This document shows, in pieces, positions 54,395 to 64,000 of a stretch of DNA of 64,000 bases (its first letter is position 1; every line of letters begins with the position of its first letter). The notes beneath the pieces are model-generated. The model did no database searches and had not been told where the DNA came from. It saw nothing but the letters and a program-made list of their open reading frames with translations. Position numbers and translations under genes: made by a program. Origin of the DNA: Lanius collurio (taxonomy: Eukaryota > Chordata > Aves > Passeriformes > Laniidae); NCBI GenBank assembly GCA_020086605.1, contig JACBWW010000021.1, positions 2,324,758 through 2,388,757 of the forward strand, in the 5' to 3' direction.

Positions 54395-55307
54395 TGTCTT
54401 GGTCTGAAAAGACAGATGTCTGCTGAGGAAGGCAGGAGCCTCCCTTGAGGTGAAGGATGCAACCCCCTTCTCTCTGAATTATTATAATTTTGAAATTAAG
54501 GGGCTTTCAGGCAAAGATATAAAGAATAGGAATAACAGTTCTTTACTAAAATACAGATGTATAAACAGGCAAACAAACAACAATAACTACAGTGGTGACA
54601 GCAAACAGAAACACAAACCCAGTGCAGCCTCTCTCGGCTGTCAGGCCCTTTCCCCTCTGGTGCAGTGCCAGTCACAGCCAGCAGGGGCACTGGCGGCTCC
54701 CGGTGAGCAGGGCAGGTGCGATGGTTCCCCCGCGGCTGCAGGGGGCGCTCCGGAGCGAGCTCGGGGAGCACGCAGTGATGGCGGCCTGGGATCCCGGAAG
54801 GGATGGAAGAAAGGCCTCACAAACCTCCCTGGGCAGCTGATCCTGGGGTCTGTCCGGGCTCTCCTGTCCAGGCAGGCTGGAGCAGCAGTAGGAGCACAAC
54901 TTCCGGGTGGCAGGCGAGATGTATCGAGCTGCGGAGCTGTGGTAGGAATGCCCGGAGGTCTGGGCAGGCAGGACGGGCAGGGCTTTAGAGCAGCGAGGGC
55001 TGAGGCAGCAGGGTCTGCAGCCCAGATCCCAGAGGGGCAGGGAAGGGCAGGTTTGGGATCCCGGGGGTTCTGCAGCAGGGAGGAAAACCAGCAGGAAGCC
55101 TGCAGTGCTGATGAGAGTCTGCCCGTCTCCACACCAAGTCCCGAGTCCCAGGCACACACCCAGGTGAGGACAGTAGCCCCTGATGGGCTCCTCCCCTCCG
55201 TGGCCAGCTCTTTTGTTTCTCCCAAGTACCCAGCAATTTGTTGTCTCGGTAACATATATGGGAGGAGATTCCTCAAGAGAAAAAAGGGAACTCCCCAAAC
55301 CCCAACA
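54395..55307 (-). mobile_element. Solo LTR (copy B) of the same ERV family, 913 bp, inverted
   Basis: On the plus strand it opens TGTCTTGGTCTGAAAAGACA and closes CCCCAAACCCCAACA. Read on the minus strand it begins TGTTGGGGTTTGGGG like copies A and C, and ends with the same R/U5-like block as copy A, including AGTAAA and the TTTGCCTGAAAGCCCCTTAA stretch. Both ends keep TG...CA, and the 5-bp duplication ATAGC is intact. It is about 300 bp longer than copy A: the U3 core, roughly 54710-55220, is GC-rich and largely unrelated to copy A's. No internal retroviral genes adjoin it. The long open frames on both strands here (264 and 298 codons) arise from this GC-rich composition and are not genes. 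Confidence 0.88.
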
Positions 55308-55312
55308 ATAGC
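55308..55312. repeat. Target-site duplication ATAGC (right)
   Basis: This is the right copy of the ATAGC duplication, directly after the terminal CA of LTR B. Confidence 0.88.
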
Positions 55313-56193
55313 AAAGGAGCTGGAAATCAGTTGGAATATATTTTGAGGCCCTAAACTATCTTCTCTGTCTAGCTGACTGTATGTACAAAGCCTCAGCCCA
55401 AGAGAATATAGTTTGTACATTTTTGCACATTGCAAAAGTAATTGATGCTGTCCTCTTCATACGAGAAGAATGTAGAACATGGTAAATTTTTAACCTTAAA
55501 GCATTTGCTGTCATACTCTCTTGCAGCTAGGCCTCCTTGCATTTTCAGTTTTGACAAAAAAAGGGAAAATTATATTAGAAAACATCCTTTGCATTTTAAA
55601 CATCTTGTGTATTTTAGAAATATACATTTCAATGGCAGAGTGGTTCATCAGGGCCTTATGGGACACATTAATTATTAGTAAAGAATATGTTGGCTTTAGT
55701 GCAGACAAAACTGCGGCTGTTGTGGATCCTGGCCCTGCTGAGTGATCTCTCCTGTACACGGCCAGCCCAAAGGCTGGACACATACCAGGTACCTTTTTCA
55801 GGCTTGTCTCCTTTATAGTCTGAGTCTAAGTACTTGCTGTCCTATAGCAAAGCAGCCTACATTTATTCCTAGGATGTTTGGGACCTGTAGACTGGAATAA
55901 TGCTCAGAAAACACATGAATGGGAGGAAACTGCAGAGAGGGGTGGCTGGGGACCCTCTAATTTGTATATGATGCAAATATTATGCCTCTTCTTATAGAGA
56001 AATAAGTAAGAAGTGCCCCAGTGCACCCTGCCATCCCTGGGGAGGAAGAGCAGTGCGTAAGGTGGTTGAAGAGTTGGTTGTCTCACCTTGTCACGTGTTT
56101 GTGGCTAGATTAGCACAGTGCAGCCGTGGTCTGAGGGCTGCTTCTTATGTGGTGTTGGGGCGTGGGAGGGGTGTCTGTGTATTTCTTTTATTT

Positions 56194-56248
56194 AAAACAA
56201 CAACAGCAAGAGCAACCACAAAAGCCACGATAAAACACAACAAAACAC
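56194..56248. repeat. A/C-rich simple sequence
   Basis: This is an AACA/ACAA-rich low-complexity tract of about 55 bp. No element body was recognised next to it. Confidence 0.6.
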
Positions 56249-56919
56249 TGCTGTCTTGGGCTCAATAGTGTCACAGCAATTAGGTCCTAAAGCAATTAGG
56301 ACCAGCAGCGCATACAATAAGGCACAGTGTGCACAGAAAACAGCCCACCCTGGTAGTGCTCTAGCAGTCCATGCATTAAACCCCCAGATAAACTGCCACA
56401 GGATATTTTATGCTTCTGCTGTTCTTGGGAAATTGCTATTTCAACTGTCCTGTTTTGAAGATTAAGGAAATGGATTTGCTCAATCAAAATATTTTGCTGT
56501 TGAAAAATAATGTCAGATTGAATAATGTAATATCATAATGTAAGTTTGCCATAATCATAATTTCAAAATTATATGTTTTCAATCAACAGCTTGCTGTAAA
56601 TTTGAAAAGTAATTACTCACCTGTTAAGCAGGCAAGTAAGGTCTGACAGTCCTTGGTATGGAGGAGGAGAAACAAACTGCCTAGTTAAGAGGTTCTAGCA
56701 TTTCTCTGCTTTAATGCTCAGTGAATTTGAATCCTTATGGCAACCTAGATCAGAGCCTGGTCATGGCTGTGTTGGTACTGGGAGTGCTCTTGTGCAGGCA
56801 GCCCAGTTTCCCTGTGCCCCAGTTAAGAGTTGCCCCAGCTCTGTTTGGTGAGGTGCAATTCCACTTCAGGCCCATATATAATGAGAGTCCCAGATGGCTT
56901 TGTGCAGCTAGGTTTGTGC

Positions 56920-56935
56920 TTTTTTTTTTTTTTTT
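56920..56935. repeat. Poly-T run (16)
   Basis: Sixteen consecutive T are seen on the plus strand. There is no recognisable retroelement body on the minus strand for which this could be the A tail, and no flanking target duplication was found by eye. Confidence 0.8.
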
Positions 56936-58644
56936 GCTGTGTCTCTTCAGTGAAGCTGAAATTTTCTTTCCAGTTACACCTGGTTTTTAACCCTGCCTTC
57001 ATCCAGTAGGTTACCAGATGGTGATTTGCATTTCCCAGGGGACCAAAAGCAGTGAAGGCTAACACTGGAGCTGCTTACTTCTCCCTGAGCATCCCTCCCC
57101 TGACCATGCAGTGCACATTTCTGTGAACTTAAACCAGCTGTGGATAGGCATTTCTTTAAGTTTTGTGGCTTACTAATCCAGGTTTCAACCACTGCACTCT
57201 CTAAAGCCCAACAACTGGTGCTGTCACTGTTCACAGCTTGATCCCACATGCAGAACCAGTGCTACTTTGCACAATAAAACCCCACATATGTTTAATTCTA
57301 AAAGGAGTTTGACTAAAAGGGTGGTGTGAATCTCTTTGAAATAGATATATATTAAATTTTTATGTGTGAAACTGGAAAAAACCCGCCTTTCTGTATTACC
57401 AATTTGCTACATTGAATATCGTTTGTGTGGTCCATGCCACATCTACAGCAAAATGCAGCTGTGCAAATGGACACGTTACTTGGCTTTTGTCAGGTTGCAT
57501 CAGTCAAAACAAATGCTGCCTTCTGTTCTTCAGCTGCTTTGCCCACGCCTGTGCCCTCCTGGTTTCTTTGCTCAGTGGAATCCCTTTCTTGCTCTCATTC
57601 TGTCTGCTACAAATGGTTAGGAGTGGGAGTCAACAGAAACAGTTTGATTTTCATTCCAAGTGAGGACAGCAGCAGGCAGGCTCTCCAGCCCTTCACTGGG
57701 GCACAACACGGGTTCCAGAAAGCTGGGAAAGCTGGATTTGCCTTAGGAAGCATTTGGGTTCAGATTGGGTTTAGATTGTTTCTCTCCTGGAAACCTACAC
57801 AGATCTGATTGGTAAGGAAACAAACAGCAGGAGGAGTTAAAGGCAGATTAGGGAGTAGGAGAAGATGATATTGTGGCCTTGGGACAAGAGGGCTTGTGCC
57901 TTGGCCAGCAGCTACAGGACTGTACTGTGAGTGATGGAAAAGCACCTCTTTTTGGGAACTTTCCTGTCCTGCTCTTTGGCTAGTTTGGATGGGTCCTCAC
58001 CCACCTCATCAAATGACCTGAACCTTTTGTCTCTTAATTCCATGTGTATCAAGAAGCCATGTCAGACTGCAGTGTTTTGGTGTTTTCTCTCAAGTTGTCA
58101 TTAAAAGACACTTGGAAGCAATGTGAGGAGGGATCCACCCAATGCACGCTTTCTTTGTGCAGTAGGTTTCCAGGTGCTGTCTATTATTTCTGCTTGTGCA
58201 TCCAGGCACTGCAATTTCTCTGCCTGTTAATGGGGTGGTTGTGAGAGTGAGGCTGTTAACCCCATTTGGTTGTGGCTGGGTAAGACCATGGGGACCTGCA
58301 GAGCAGTGTCCAGAGTGCCTGGACCTTGTCTGTGTTAGAACACCTTTCAGCAGCCACAGTGAAAAACCTGGAGACGTGAAAGGAAATAATAAATTATCTG
58401 CAGCCTCTCTATTTTGAGCTACTACACCTCTGTTTACTTGGCCTTACCCCAGTCTTGCACCTTAGCAAGTGTAACAAACCCCATAGAATTTGGCAGACCA
58501 GTGCCAGTGTGGCAGTGACAAGGCTTGCAGTCTGATCAGGGAGTGAGGGAGCTCAGGCCTCCACTTTTGGCGTAACTATTTACTGGAGACTGATATCTAC
58601 AGGGAAATGGGGCTGCTTCTGCTGAGTGTGGTCCAGTTATGCTG

Positions 58645-58671
58645 GATTGCACTGTAATGGGCAGTGCAATC
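58645..58671. repeat. Perfect 10-bp inverted repeat (hairpin)
   Basis: The arms GATTGCACTG (58645-58654) and CAGTGCAATC (58662-58671) are exact reverse complements separated by the 7-nt loop TAATGGG. A G-T wobble could extend the stem by one pair. The stem is far shorter than that of a microRNA precursor. Confidence 0.85.
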
Positions 58672-61600
58672 TGAAGGGGAGTATTATGAGAATTATCTTA
58701 ATGGCCCCTTTACTTTTTTATTACTTATCTTAAGTTTCTCAGAACAATTTTCAATTCAACAAATAAGAAACTTTCACTGTTATTTTTTTACCATTTTGGT
58801 TTTTCAGTCTCTAATTTTTGCATAGACTCCTTTATTTTTCCCACTGCTGTTTGAGATGCCCCGATGTTATGGGTGGCTACCTAAGCAAAATGCTCATCTC
58901 CTTGGGGATCGCATGTCCTCTTCATTCTAAATTTCATTCTTTTGAAAACCATTTTAAAAATGGTTGTTAAAATATCAGACATAATCAAGTGAAGCAATGA
59001 AACTGTCCCCTAAGAGAAAACACACTTCAATTCATAAAATATTCCCTGCAGATGTCTTAGAAAATGTTCTCTCTCCTCCTGCAATTCCCACTAGCAGTAT
59101 GACATGCTTTGCATTGTAGATATCTTTCCTAAGTGTCAGGCATAAGGACTCTTTAGAAACACCATCCCATCTCATTTGCATTCCATGGAGTTTAACCAAA
59201 GGGATTTTTCTGGGGGCATTCACAGGCAGAGGCAAGGATGGATACAAAACTGTCTTCTGTGCTATGCTGTTAAACAACTACATGGGCTTCTTTTGTCTGA
59301 ACAACTACTTTGGGTAAATAGGGGAAATCTCTGGCATTTAGGTAGAAAGGTACTCACTTTGGCCGTTTTAACATGGATACAGGATTTTTCCTCACCTGTG
59401 CAAATAAGGGTGTGTTCAGGGTGTCCTTGCAGGGACTTGGCGTTAGGTTTGGATGCACAGAGTGTCTGATGCTCTGGTTATATTTGCCACAAGTGGTTTG
59501 AGAGCAGCACACATGATACAGTGGCCTGAAATCTAATGCTTCCTCAAATCAGTTATCTATTTGAGCTTGATAAATTTCCAAACCTGAGATACGGAGCAAA
59601 ACAAAAGTAAAATGTGCTCTGGCCACTCCTGACCCAGGAGCTTTGAAATTGGGTAATTCTGTGGAGATGCCTGTTTCATTAAGGAGATGCTCTTTAGCCA
59701 GTCTATGAATTTGGCCTCGTTTTAATGTTGGAGAATCACCCTAGATTTGGGTCTGGATTGCCTTTATTACATAAAAAAACTTGTTCTCACAAACAAACGG
59801 CACCACAAACTGTTTGAGAGCTACCAAAGTCTCTATACATGCAAATGCTCAAAGAGAGAATTTTAGGACTGGCTTTGTCCCAAAACCTGCCCAAATAGTA
59901 TTTTTTGCTTGAGACCTTCTCATATCAAAATGGCATGATGTATTGCAGAGAAGGCAATGTTGATTGGATTAAGTTAATTCTTCATTTTGATATTTATCTT
60001 AACTGCTTGTTTGAAATTTTTCCTACCAGCTGTGCCATAATTACCTATTAGGGTGTAAATCAGATGTTTATAAAGCAGTGATGCTTCTTTTTTGTCTCCT
60101 CCAGTATGACCTGATCCTAGTAGATGCTGAGGGTTGGGTTGTTTTATTCTGTTTTTTTCCAAATGACTCGAGGGCCAATAGTCATGACTGCTGTCATGTA
60201 AAACACCATCTGTGATTCTGGCTTGGCTGTGCTATGTTCCAGATTGCACAATGCATGAGCAATAGTTCAGATTGTGGTAACGTGTTGCTCTTTCGTGGTG
60301 CTCTATGTACAAGACACATTTCCTTAAGGACTTTTCTAAAAGCGCTGTCTTGAATAAACAGAGCCAAAGCTATCAGTTTAACAAGATTTGAGTAAATACT
60401 TTGAATATGTTCATAGTTACAGATCACGAGCTGGTGAAAATCTGCATAATGTATGGGTTATTAGAAAGCAACTATTGAGTACGTAGTTTCAACCAAATTA
60501 ATGTAGTTTACTGAAGGTACTAATAACATGGAGTGAATGAACTTTAAAAGCCACACTAACTCTGGCCAATATAATGGGAAACATTTACAATTCTACCTAA
60601 AGTTGTTCAAAGCAATTCTTTAAAATCTAAGGGTTGGATTTCTGCAAATGTCAGGTTCGTGCAACTTCCACAGGTCCCTGTCTCGATAACTCTCAGTTGA
60701 TGGTTTGGAGGCCCCTGCTGACTGCAGTACAAGCTAACATTTATTTCATCTCCTTTGAAACAAAATAGATTAAAGATAAACTTGAGTATCATACAAACCT
60801 GATGAGAACAACAAGCCTCTTGCAGAAAAAGGTACTGTAGCAATAAATGAAAAAAGTTTGAAACAAGTTACCTAAAACCTCTTCTGCAACTCTGTAATTC
60901 TGATGCTGAGAGCAGGGTCCGCTCTGTGCTTTTGGTTTTAGGGACAGAAAGAAAATAACCAGCACCAAAGCCAAGTTTGTCTCCCATGACCAGCAGCCAG
61001 TGATGAAAGACATTTTTTCTTTATATGTGAAGACTAATGGGAAGGAGTGAAGGAGGTACTAGAGGGTCAGCTCAGAGGAAAGACACACTTGATCTTCCCC
61101 TACCCATCATTCCCATTAAAGCTGTTGTCTGTTAGTGTCCATTGTCTAATGATGCCCATCTGTTATCTGAACTGTATCTGTGTATCTTTATGCCTGTCTA
61201 GTCTCTGATTTATCTGTTAGCTATCATTATCTGTTATGTGAGGATGCACAGCATCTGCCTAGGTGTGCATTAGCCTCTGGTAATCTCTGTTCCAGAGCTG
61301 TGTCTCGCAGTAGCTGAGGCTGACTCACGGCTGAAGGTCTGTGTGGAGGATTTTTGCCTGTCTGGGGACTACAATGGGAATTTGAGCTGCATTGATCGAG
61401 CAACTTGAAATGACATGAACAGTCTGGGCAATGCTATTCATCAAGTGTAAGTCACACTGGAGTGCTCTATGTTGCCTGCTGGAGATGAACTAGGGAGAGC
61501 AGTAAATGTAGCTAAGAGTCGTGTCATGCCTTTTTGCTGCCTTTTTCAGCATCCCCTCATGTGGCGCCAGTTATGTGAAGGAGGACTGTTGCAGCCTCCT

Positions 61601-62530
61601 TTTTGCAGGCCTTCAGCCACATCTCCCCCTGCACTTCTCTGTGTGCACACCTCGGCCTTGCACCTTTTCTCAGTCTGGCTCAGTCACTGCTCAGCAGAAT
61701 CCTGTGCTATAGTAATGTCTTAGCTGGTAGGACTGGTCAGAGTTATTCCTTCCTCTCATTCTAGGTGAAAGTCTGTGATGGCAAATGTTTTAAGGAGAAT
61801 TTTGTCTTTCACATCTGGGTTTGGTGAGAACATTCTCTACCCTGGTGTCTTCCCTCCATCCTTTCTTACTTCCCCTTAGAAAGGGACCATGAGGAGATGA
61901 GGTCTTTGCAGACGACCATAACCTGAGCTCTAAGAACCATAAGCTTTGGGTTAGAAATCTGGTGTCCTAGATACAGGATACTATCATATTGTATATACCA
62001 TATATACAGTATATACTGACAGTATGTACAAACTTGTGAAAACAGACAGAGAGACAATTAGCATATCTGAGTCCAACTCAGCTCCATGAACAAGATACTA
62101 ATTTTTATTTATAGCCTTGGATGTATGTAGGTGCATATATAATTCTAGCTCACCACAAATGAAATAGAAGGTTTTATTTATAGATATGTGTACAGCATGT
62201 TCATCTCTACAGCGTCTCTGAATTGTTCCTCAGCAAGACTGACAGCTGACAGCTCTAACCAACTTGACAAGGTGCTTTTGGATAGATATCCCAATATTTA
62301 AGATTAACAGCCAAACTTGCCACTTTTTAAGAAAGATGAAAATGGCAGATAATCAGGATGTAAGTAATTTACAAAAAAGAAAACCAGTACTGCTTTAATT
62401 TGAACTTTCTTCTTTAGGCTAATAAGGTCTGGATTACAGACTCCAGAGTTTGAAACCTGCCTTGCCTATTTTAAAAAATAATTGGAATTGAATACAAAAA
62501 GCAGACAATCATCACTGAGGGCAAGAGTAG

Positions 62531-62538
62531 ATTACTAC

Positions 62539-62586
<48 letters not shown>
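62531..62586. repeat. (TTA)n microsatellite
   Basis: A perfect trinucleotide run of 48 bp (16 units of TTA, 62539-62586) is preceded by an interrupted start ATTACTAC. The poly-Tyr and poly-Asn frames over it are artefacts of the repeat. A run this long and pure is probably length-variable between individuals. Confidence 0.97.
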
Positions 62587-62588
<2 letters not shown>

Positions 62589-63792
62589 TTCTGAAGAAAA
62601 GCAGTGTCTGAGAGCTGGCTGCTCTGGAGGACAGGAGCAGTATCTCTTAGCCCAGAGTGTGAACCCACCCTCCGTGGGTAGTCTGGATCTTAAGTGTTAG
62701 GTGGCAACAAAAGTTTTGAGGGTTGTGTTTATACTGACCAGTACAGAGGACTAGTAATGTCCTAATGTGTATGGCAATTGCCCTTGGGTTGCCATGTGCA
62801 TCTGAGGTTCTTTGGTCCTATAAAACTTCAGGGGAGAAAATAATGCTCCTGCTCTGTAAAAGTTGCAAACAAATGAAGCTGGGAGTAGACAGGGAAACAA
62901 ATAATTGATTCAGTTTTTCTGCTTCCTGAAGTAGCAGATTTGTAAACAGCCGGAGATCCCAATTTTACTTCAAGCTACACACATATTAAGATCAAAGCCA
63001 TATTTCTGAAGTTTGATTTATAAATTAACAATATTCTGAAAATAACAATATGCTTTGTTTTTAAGCTTAGCTATACCAAGGGTTTGTACCATTTCCTGCC
63101 CATGCCTGTCCTTAAATGTAAATTTGGGTTTTGCTGCTTGAAGTCTGCTCCAAGAGGGTTTGCACCCGTGTGAAGTAGCAAGTCAGCCCTGGCAATGAGT
63201 CAGCAAAACCTACTTCACACTTCCCTGCAGGACCAACAGCAGCTCCTAGCAGAGGGTATTTCAGGGAAATGCCATTAGTCTGTCACAAGTTACACTGGTC
63301 TAAAGCAGTTCATGTAAGCAGCAGTACTGAAAAATCAAGTTGTATGTGACATCTGGGATTTGTTGCTTCAGAGACTCTAGAGCTACTAACTCAAACCTCT
63401 ACTTCTTGACCAAAGCACAACTGGGTGAGTGAATGGGCACAAGGATGCACAGGCAAATCTGTTGTGTAAGCACAGCAACAGGGTTCCATGGATGTGACAG
63501 CATGAAAAATGAACTTGCTGCATCTGAACTCCTCAGATATGGTATCATATTTAGTAAGCTGCTCTCTCCTCCATGTCTGTTGCTTGCAGACAAGGATTCT
63601 CCTCTTGGCTTTCTGCATGAGTCAGCTTGCCATCAGCGTGGCATCCACAGAAAGAAACAAGCACAGCTTGGGGAAAGGATCACTGCCAGTCAATGCTAAC
63701 AAAACTCACTTCAGACCTATCTCTGTGCATTATTAAGGTCAGCGAGCCAGATTGTAAATAAGAGGCCTAATTTCCAACAGACCAAACCTGTG
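62587..63792. other. Non-coding DNA with an inverted repeat
   Basis: No gene was recognised; the longest frame is 88 codons (63433-63699 plus). An 11-bp perfect inverted repeat with an AP-1/NF-E2-like motif in its loop is at 63168-63220. The remainder is unique AT-rich sequence up to the LTR at 63793. Confidence 0.55.
63168..63220. repeat. 11-bp inverted repeat enclosing a TGAGTCAGCA motif
   Basis: The arms GTGTGAAGTAG (63168-63178) and CTACTTCACAC (63210-63220) are exact reverse complements around a 31-nt loop. The loop contains TGAGTCAGCA starting at 63196, matching the AP-1 core TGAGTCA plus the flank of a Maf/NF-E2 recognition element. The arms are seen directly; regulatory use is inference. 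Confidence 0.8.
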
Positions 63793-64000
63793 TGTTGTGA
63801 TTTCTGGGGAGTTTCCCCTTCTGTTCTTTGTTTCTCTTCTCTTGAGGAATTTTTCCCCATATATGTTCCTGGGATGACAGATAGCTGAGTGATTAAGAGA
63901 CACAAAACACCTAGCCATGGAAGGTTTGGCCAAAGAGGCTACTCTTTTTTTTACCTGGGGGTGGGAGGGGAGCTTTGCTCTCTGGGTTCAGGGGAGAGAG
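63793..64000 (+). mobile_element. LTR (copy C) of the same ERV family, cut by window end
   Basis: It opens TGTTGTGATTTCTGGGG and then shares 63 identical bases with copy A (63812-63874 here, 53019-53081 in A, running through TTGAGGAATTTTTCCCCATA). It stays alignable through CACAAAACACCTAGCCATGG and GAGGCTACTCTTTT to the window edge. The U3 is therefore of the copy A type, not the copy B type. The preceding five bases are CTGTG; their partner at the other end would lie outside the window. Whether this is a solo LTR or the 5' LTR of a provirus cannot be told from here. Confidence 0.85.

Larger units (their letters stand above)
55313..62530. other. Non-coding AT-rich DNA, no gene seen
   Basis: Frames are at most about 127 codons (57425-57808 plus, overlapped by two others in different frames), with no recognisable product. 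The stretch holds an A/C-rich tract at 56194-56248, a 16-base T run at 56920-56935, a perfect 10-bp-arm hairpin at 58645-58671 and a loose TATCTGTTA-rich stretch around 61135-61245. The absence of gag, pol or env sequence also shows that LTR A and LTR C are not the two ends of one provirus. Confidence 0.55.

Noticed and set aside
54450..55435. Long overlapping open frames on both strands (298 codons plus, 264 and 208 codons minus)
   Set aside because: They lie almost wholly inside solo LTR B, whose GC-rich U3 has few stop codons in any frame. Open frames on both strands over the same DNA and no recognisable domain indicate composition, not coding.
58645..58671. MicroRNA precursor
   Set aside because: The perfect stem is only 10-11 bp, too short for Drosha/Dicer processing, and nearby sequence does not visibly extend it.
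62471..62700. Frames with long Asn or Tyr runs
   Set aside because: These are translations of the TTA microsatellite.
53001..64000. LTR A and LTR C as the 5' and 3' LTRs of one provirus
   Set aside because: They are in the same orientation and about 10 kb apart, but LTR A has its own 5-bp duplication on both sides, the 10 kb between shows no gag, pol or env similarity, and the oppositely oriented LTR B lies within it.
1..64000. CRISPR arrays, prokaryotic operons, tRNA or rRNA genes
   Set aside because: There is no regularly spaced repeat array, no dense gene packing and no paired A-box/B-box sequence; the transposon content indicates a bird genome.

Overview
The window looks like non-coding DNA from a bird, most likely a songbird. 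The evidence is a 5'-truncated CR1 (chicken repeat 1) LINE with its characteristic ATTCTATG-type tail, a second short CR1 3' end, several solo LTRs of avian endogenous-retrovirus type, and an otherwise AT-rich, repeat-poor background with very few CpGs. The bird call rests on recognising CR1 and on my recollection of the LTR families; no database was searched.

I found no protein-coding gene, exon series, tRNA, rRNA or CRISPR array that I can support. Reading frames are short and interrupted. The longest open frames (about 260-300 codons, 5422-6204 and 54450-55435) lie on GC-rich transposon sequence and are by-products of its composition. The window is best read as intergenic DNA or the inside of very large introns.

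Layout: 1-5762 unique AT-rich DNA; 5763-6350 CR1 on the plus strand, keeping a broken C-terminal piece of its ORF2; 6351-13868 unique; 13869-13922 short CR1 3' end on the minus strand; 13923-26763 unique with small tandem duplications (notably 24045-24106); 26768-27062 a 295-bp solo LTR flanked by the 4-bp target duplication TCAA; 27067-52995 a long unique stretch with a dispersed 46-bp pair (29264 and 31055) and a perfect short palindrome (38376); 53001-55312 two solo LTRs of one family in opposite orientation, each with its own 5-bp target duplication (CCAGA and ATAGC); 55313-63792 unique, with a 16-unit TTA microsatellite and two hairpins; 63793-64000 the first about 208 bp of a third LTR of the same family, cut by the window edge.

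The most informative structure is this LTR family at the right-hand end. Two members share the 3' half (R/U5-like) and the outermost 5' tip but carry different U3 cores of different length. The third resembles the first and could be a solo LTR or the 5' LTR of a provirus lying beyond the window. I did not find a convincing undescribed biological system, and the findings below are ranked accordingly.
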